Below are positions 6,148 to 6,951 of a DNA stretch of 6,951 nt, piece after piece. This DNA is from Pseudomonadota bacterium (GTDB lineage Bacteria; Pseudomonadota; Gammaproteobacteria; Pseudomonadales; Halieaceae). The position numbers and the translations under genes were made by a program. Location of the stretch: assembly GCA_030591305.1 (NCBI GenBank), contig JAUVBI010000169.1, positions 1 through 6,951 on the forward strand. Direction: 5' to 3'. Position 1 is the first letter of the stretch. Each line of letters opens with the position of its first letter. Under the pieces are notes generated by a model. It saw nothing but the letters and a program-made list of their open reading frames with translations, did not search any database and had not been told where the DNA came from.

Positions 6148-6534
6148 TCAGGCGGTTGCCCTTTTCCCCTGAATGCCATCTATTGCCATATTGGCACGCT
6201 GATACAGCAGCCATGCAATAGCGGTGCAGTAACTTAAATTGGTCTGCAATTCGCCATCGGGGTCGGTTAAAAAAGCGCGCTGGCTTGCCAGCCCTCGAAT
6301 CCTGCTGGCCATCTCCGGTTTGAAAGCCAGATAGCGATCCCAGATATCACGGTGCTGAGCAGCGGTGATATGAAAGATACCTAATCCGTCCTTGGTTTCA
6401 GAGAAAAGCCCAAGATCTGGGGCGTCGACTGCAGCGTCCAGAAGAAAAGACTCGATGGTTGGTGTCCACGCCCCAAGGTACTTGAGTGTGGGCTGGATGA
6501 CCTGATCTCTCAGGTGTTCTGCGGTTACGTACAT
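6148..6534 (-). CDS. Small phage-like conserved protein of unknown function
   Basis: A 128-residue protein starting MYVTAEHLRDQVIQPTLKYLG. The layout (AEHLRD.VI.PTLK at 4-18, ES.LLDAA at 28-35, LGIFHITAAQHRDIWDRYLAFKPE at 51-74, a region rich in RGLASQ at 79-84, and LSYCTAIAWLLYQR at 100-113) recalls small proteins found among structural genes of prophages in Pseudomonas and relatives. Those resemble a lysozyme-like fold segment in which a HESGLG stretch holds an acidic residue; here the corresponding place reads VDAPDLG, so catalysis is doubtful. This recognition is from memory. A clear GAGGG stands eight bases before the ATG, supporting this start, and the TGA stop lies 15 bp beyond the palindrome. 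No signal peptide or membrane segment is seen. No other phage gene is in the window, so it is either a prophage remnant or a stray cargo gene. Confidence 0.7.
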   Translation of the reverse strand: MYVTAEHLRDQVIQPTLKYLGAWTPTIESFLLDAAVDAPDLGLFSETKDGLGIFHITAAQHRDIWDRYLAFKPEMASRIRGLASQRAFLTDPDGELQTNLSYCTAIAWLLYQRANMAIDGIQGKRATA

Positions 6535-6951
6535 AGCCTGTTCCCTCGCAGGGATGTCAATTCCGTCAGATCTTACATTTCACTTCTTATCTTTCTAATG
6601 GTCTTGCCGCGGTCGGATTATATTTTCCAACTCACAGCTAACTTTTTAACACATAAAACCAATAAGTCCAATAAAAATAACGGTTTGCAGTGTTTATTTC
6701 ACAAATATTTTGGGAAAGAGCTGTAACTTAGCAAATTACATCGTCCGAAGCGGGGTCGCTGAAAGGTAGATAGGGATAAAAATCGGGAAAAGAAGCAGAA
6801 AAGAAGGTGTATTTTAGCCAAACGTCTGGAATTGTGTGTTTTTTTATTTGGGGGTGTTTTTTTAATTAGGGGGGGGGGTTGTTATATGGTGATGTGGGTA
6901 GGTGGCATAAAGGGTTTAGTAAAAAGGGGCCCAATGTTTAAAAAAACCCCC
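6535..6951. other. Gene-free contig-end region, last part of doubtful quality
   Basis: No convincing gene lies here. The first part (6535-6740) is AT-rich and should hold the promoter of the small phage-like gene; one TATAAT points toward it on the minus strand. From about 6780 the sequence becomes poor in C and dominated by A, G and T runs: seven T at 6839-6845, ten G at 6869-6878, and seven A then five C at the very end. Such texture is unlike the rest of the window and suggests low-quality read ends at a contig edge. No tRNA, repeat array or attachment site was recognised. Confidence 0.6.
6617..6622 (-). promoter_or_regulatory. Possible -10 box (TATAAT) for the small phage-like gene
   Basis: The minus strand has a perfect TATAAT about 80 bp upstream of the ATG at 6534. 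The hexamer 17 bp further upstream reads AAAGTT, a poor -35, so the promoter is weak or a chance match. Confidence 0.3.

Noticed and set aside
6514..6726. Plus-strand 70-codon frame after the phage-like gene
   Set aside because: Starts inside the 5' end of the minus-strand gene, has no ribosome-binding sequence and an AT-rich, low-complexity product.
1..6951. CRISPR array, tRNA, rRNA, riboswitch or full insertion sequence
   Set aside because: No regularly spaced repeats, no cloverleaf-like sequence and no transposase were seen on either strand.

Overview
The window looks like a chromosomal segment at a contig end from a free-living, Gram-negative gammaproteobacterium, possibly marine. The grounds are a full-length exported Slt70-type lytic transglycosylase, moderate-to-high GC coding with AT-rich spacers, an FNR/Anr-type box, and a GGGGACAG-type palindrome of a kind common in gammaproteobacterial spacers. 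The exact genus cannot be fixed from the sequence.

Left part, read on the minus strand: a TetR-family regulator (866-1504), then a ferritin-like diiron protein whose 3' end lies outside the window (1-695). The 170-bp gap between them holds a near-perfect FNR/Anr box (840-853) and a possible promoter placed so that the box would be centred at -61.5. The diiron gene may therefore be switched by oxygen status as well as by its TetR neighbour.

Centre, plus strand: after a 325-bp divergent AT-rich spacer comes slt (1830-3776), then a tight three-gene cassette. This is the radical SAM enzyme ArsS (3819-4778), a family 2 glycosyltransferase of the arsenosugar / 'rSAM-selenodomain-associated transferase 2' type (4782-5462), and a DUF2064 (CofC-like) transferase of the 'transferase 1' type (5455-6105). 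Spacings are 42 bp, 3 bp and an 8-bp overlap, which suggests one transcript for the last three genes and perhaps also slt. The cassette is the known partial set for arsenosugar-type organoarsenic synthesis. ArsS is thought to put a 5'-deoxyadenosyl group on methylated arsenic, and the two transferases are assigned to later sugar steps by co-occurrence. No arsM methyltransferase is in the window, so methylated arsenic would have to come from elsewhere.

Right part: a perfect 50-bp palindrome (6083-6132) forms the last codons and stop of the DUF2064 gene and separates it from a convergent small phage-like gene (6148-6534, minus). Beyond 6535 there is no convincing gene. The last ~120-200 bases are homopolymer-rich and C-poor and look like poor-quality contig-end sequence.

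Nothing here is clearly a wholly new system. The most interesting items are the arsenosugar cassette in its all-cysteine form without arsM, the gene-terminating palindrome, and the FNR box in front of a diiron enzyme.
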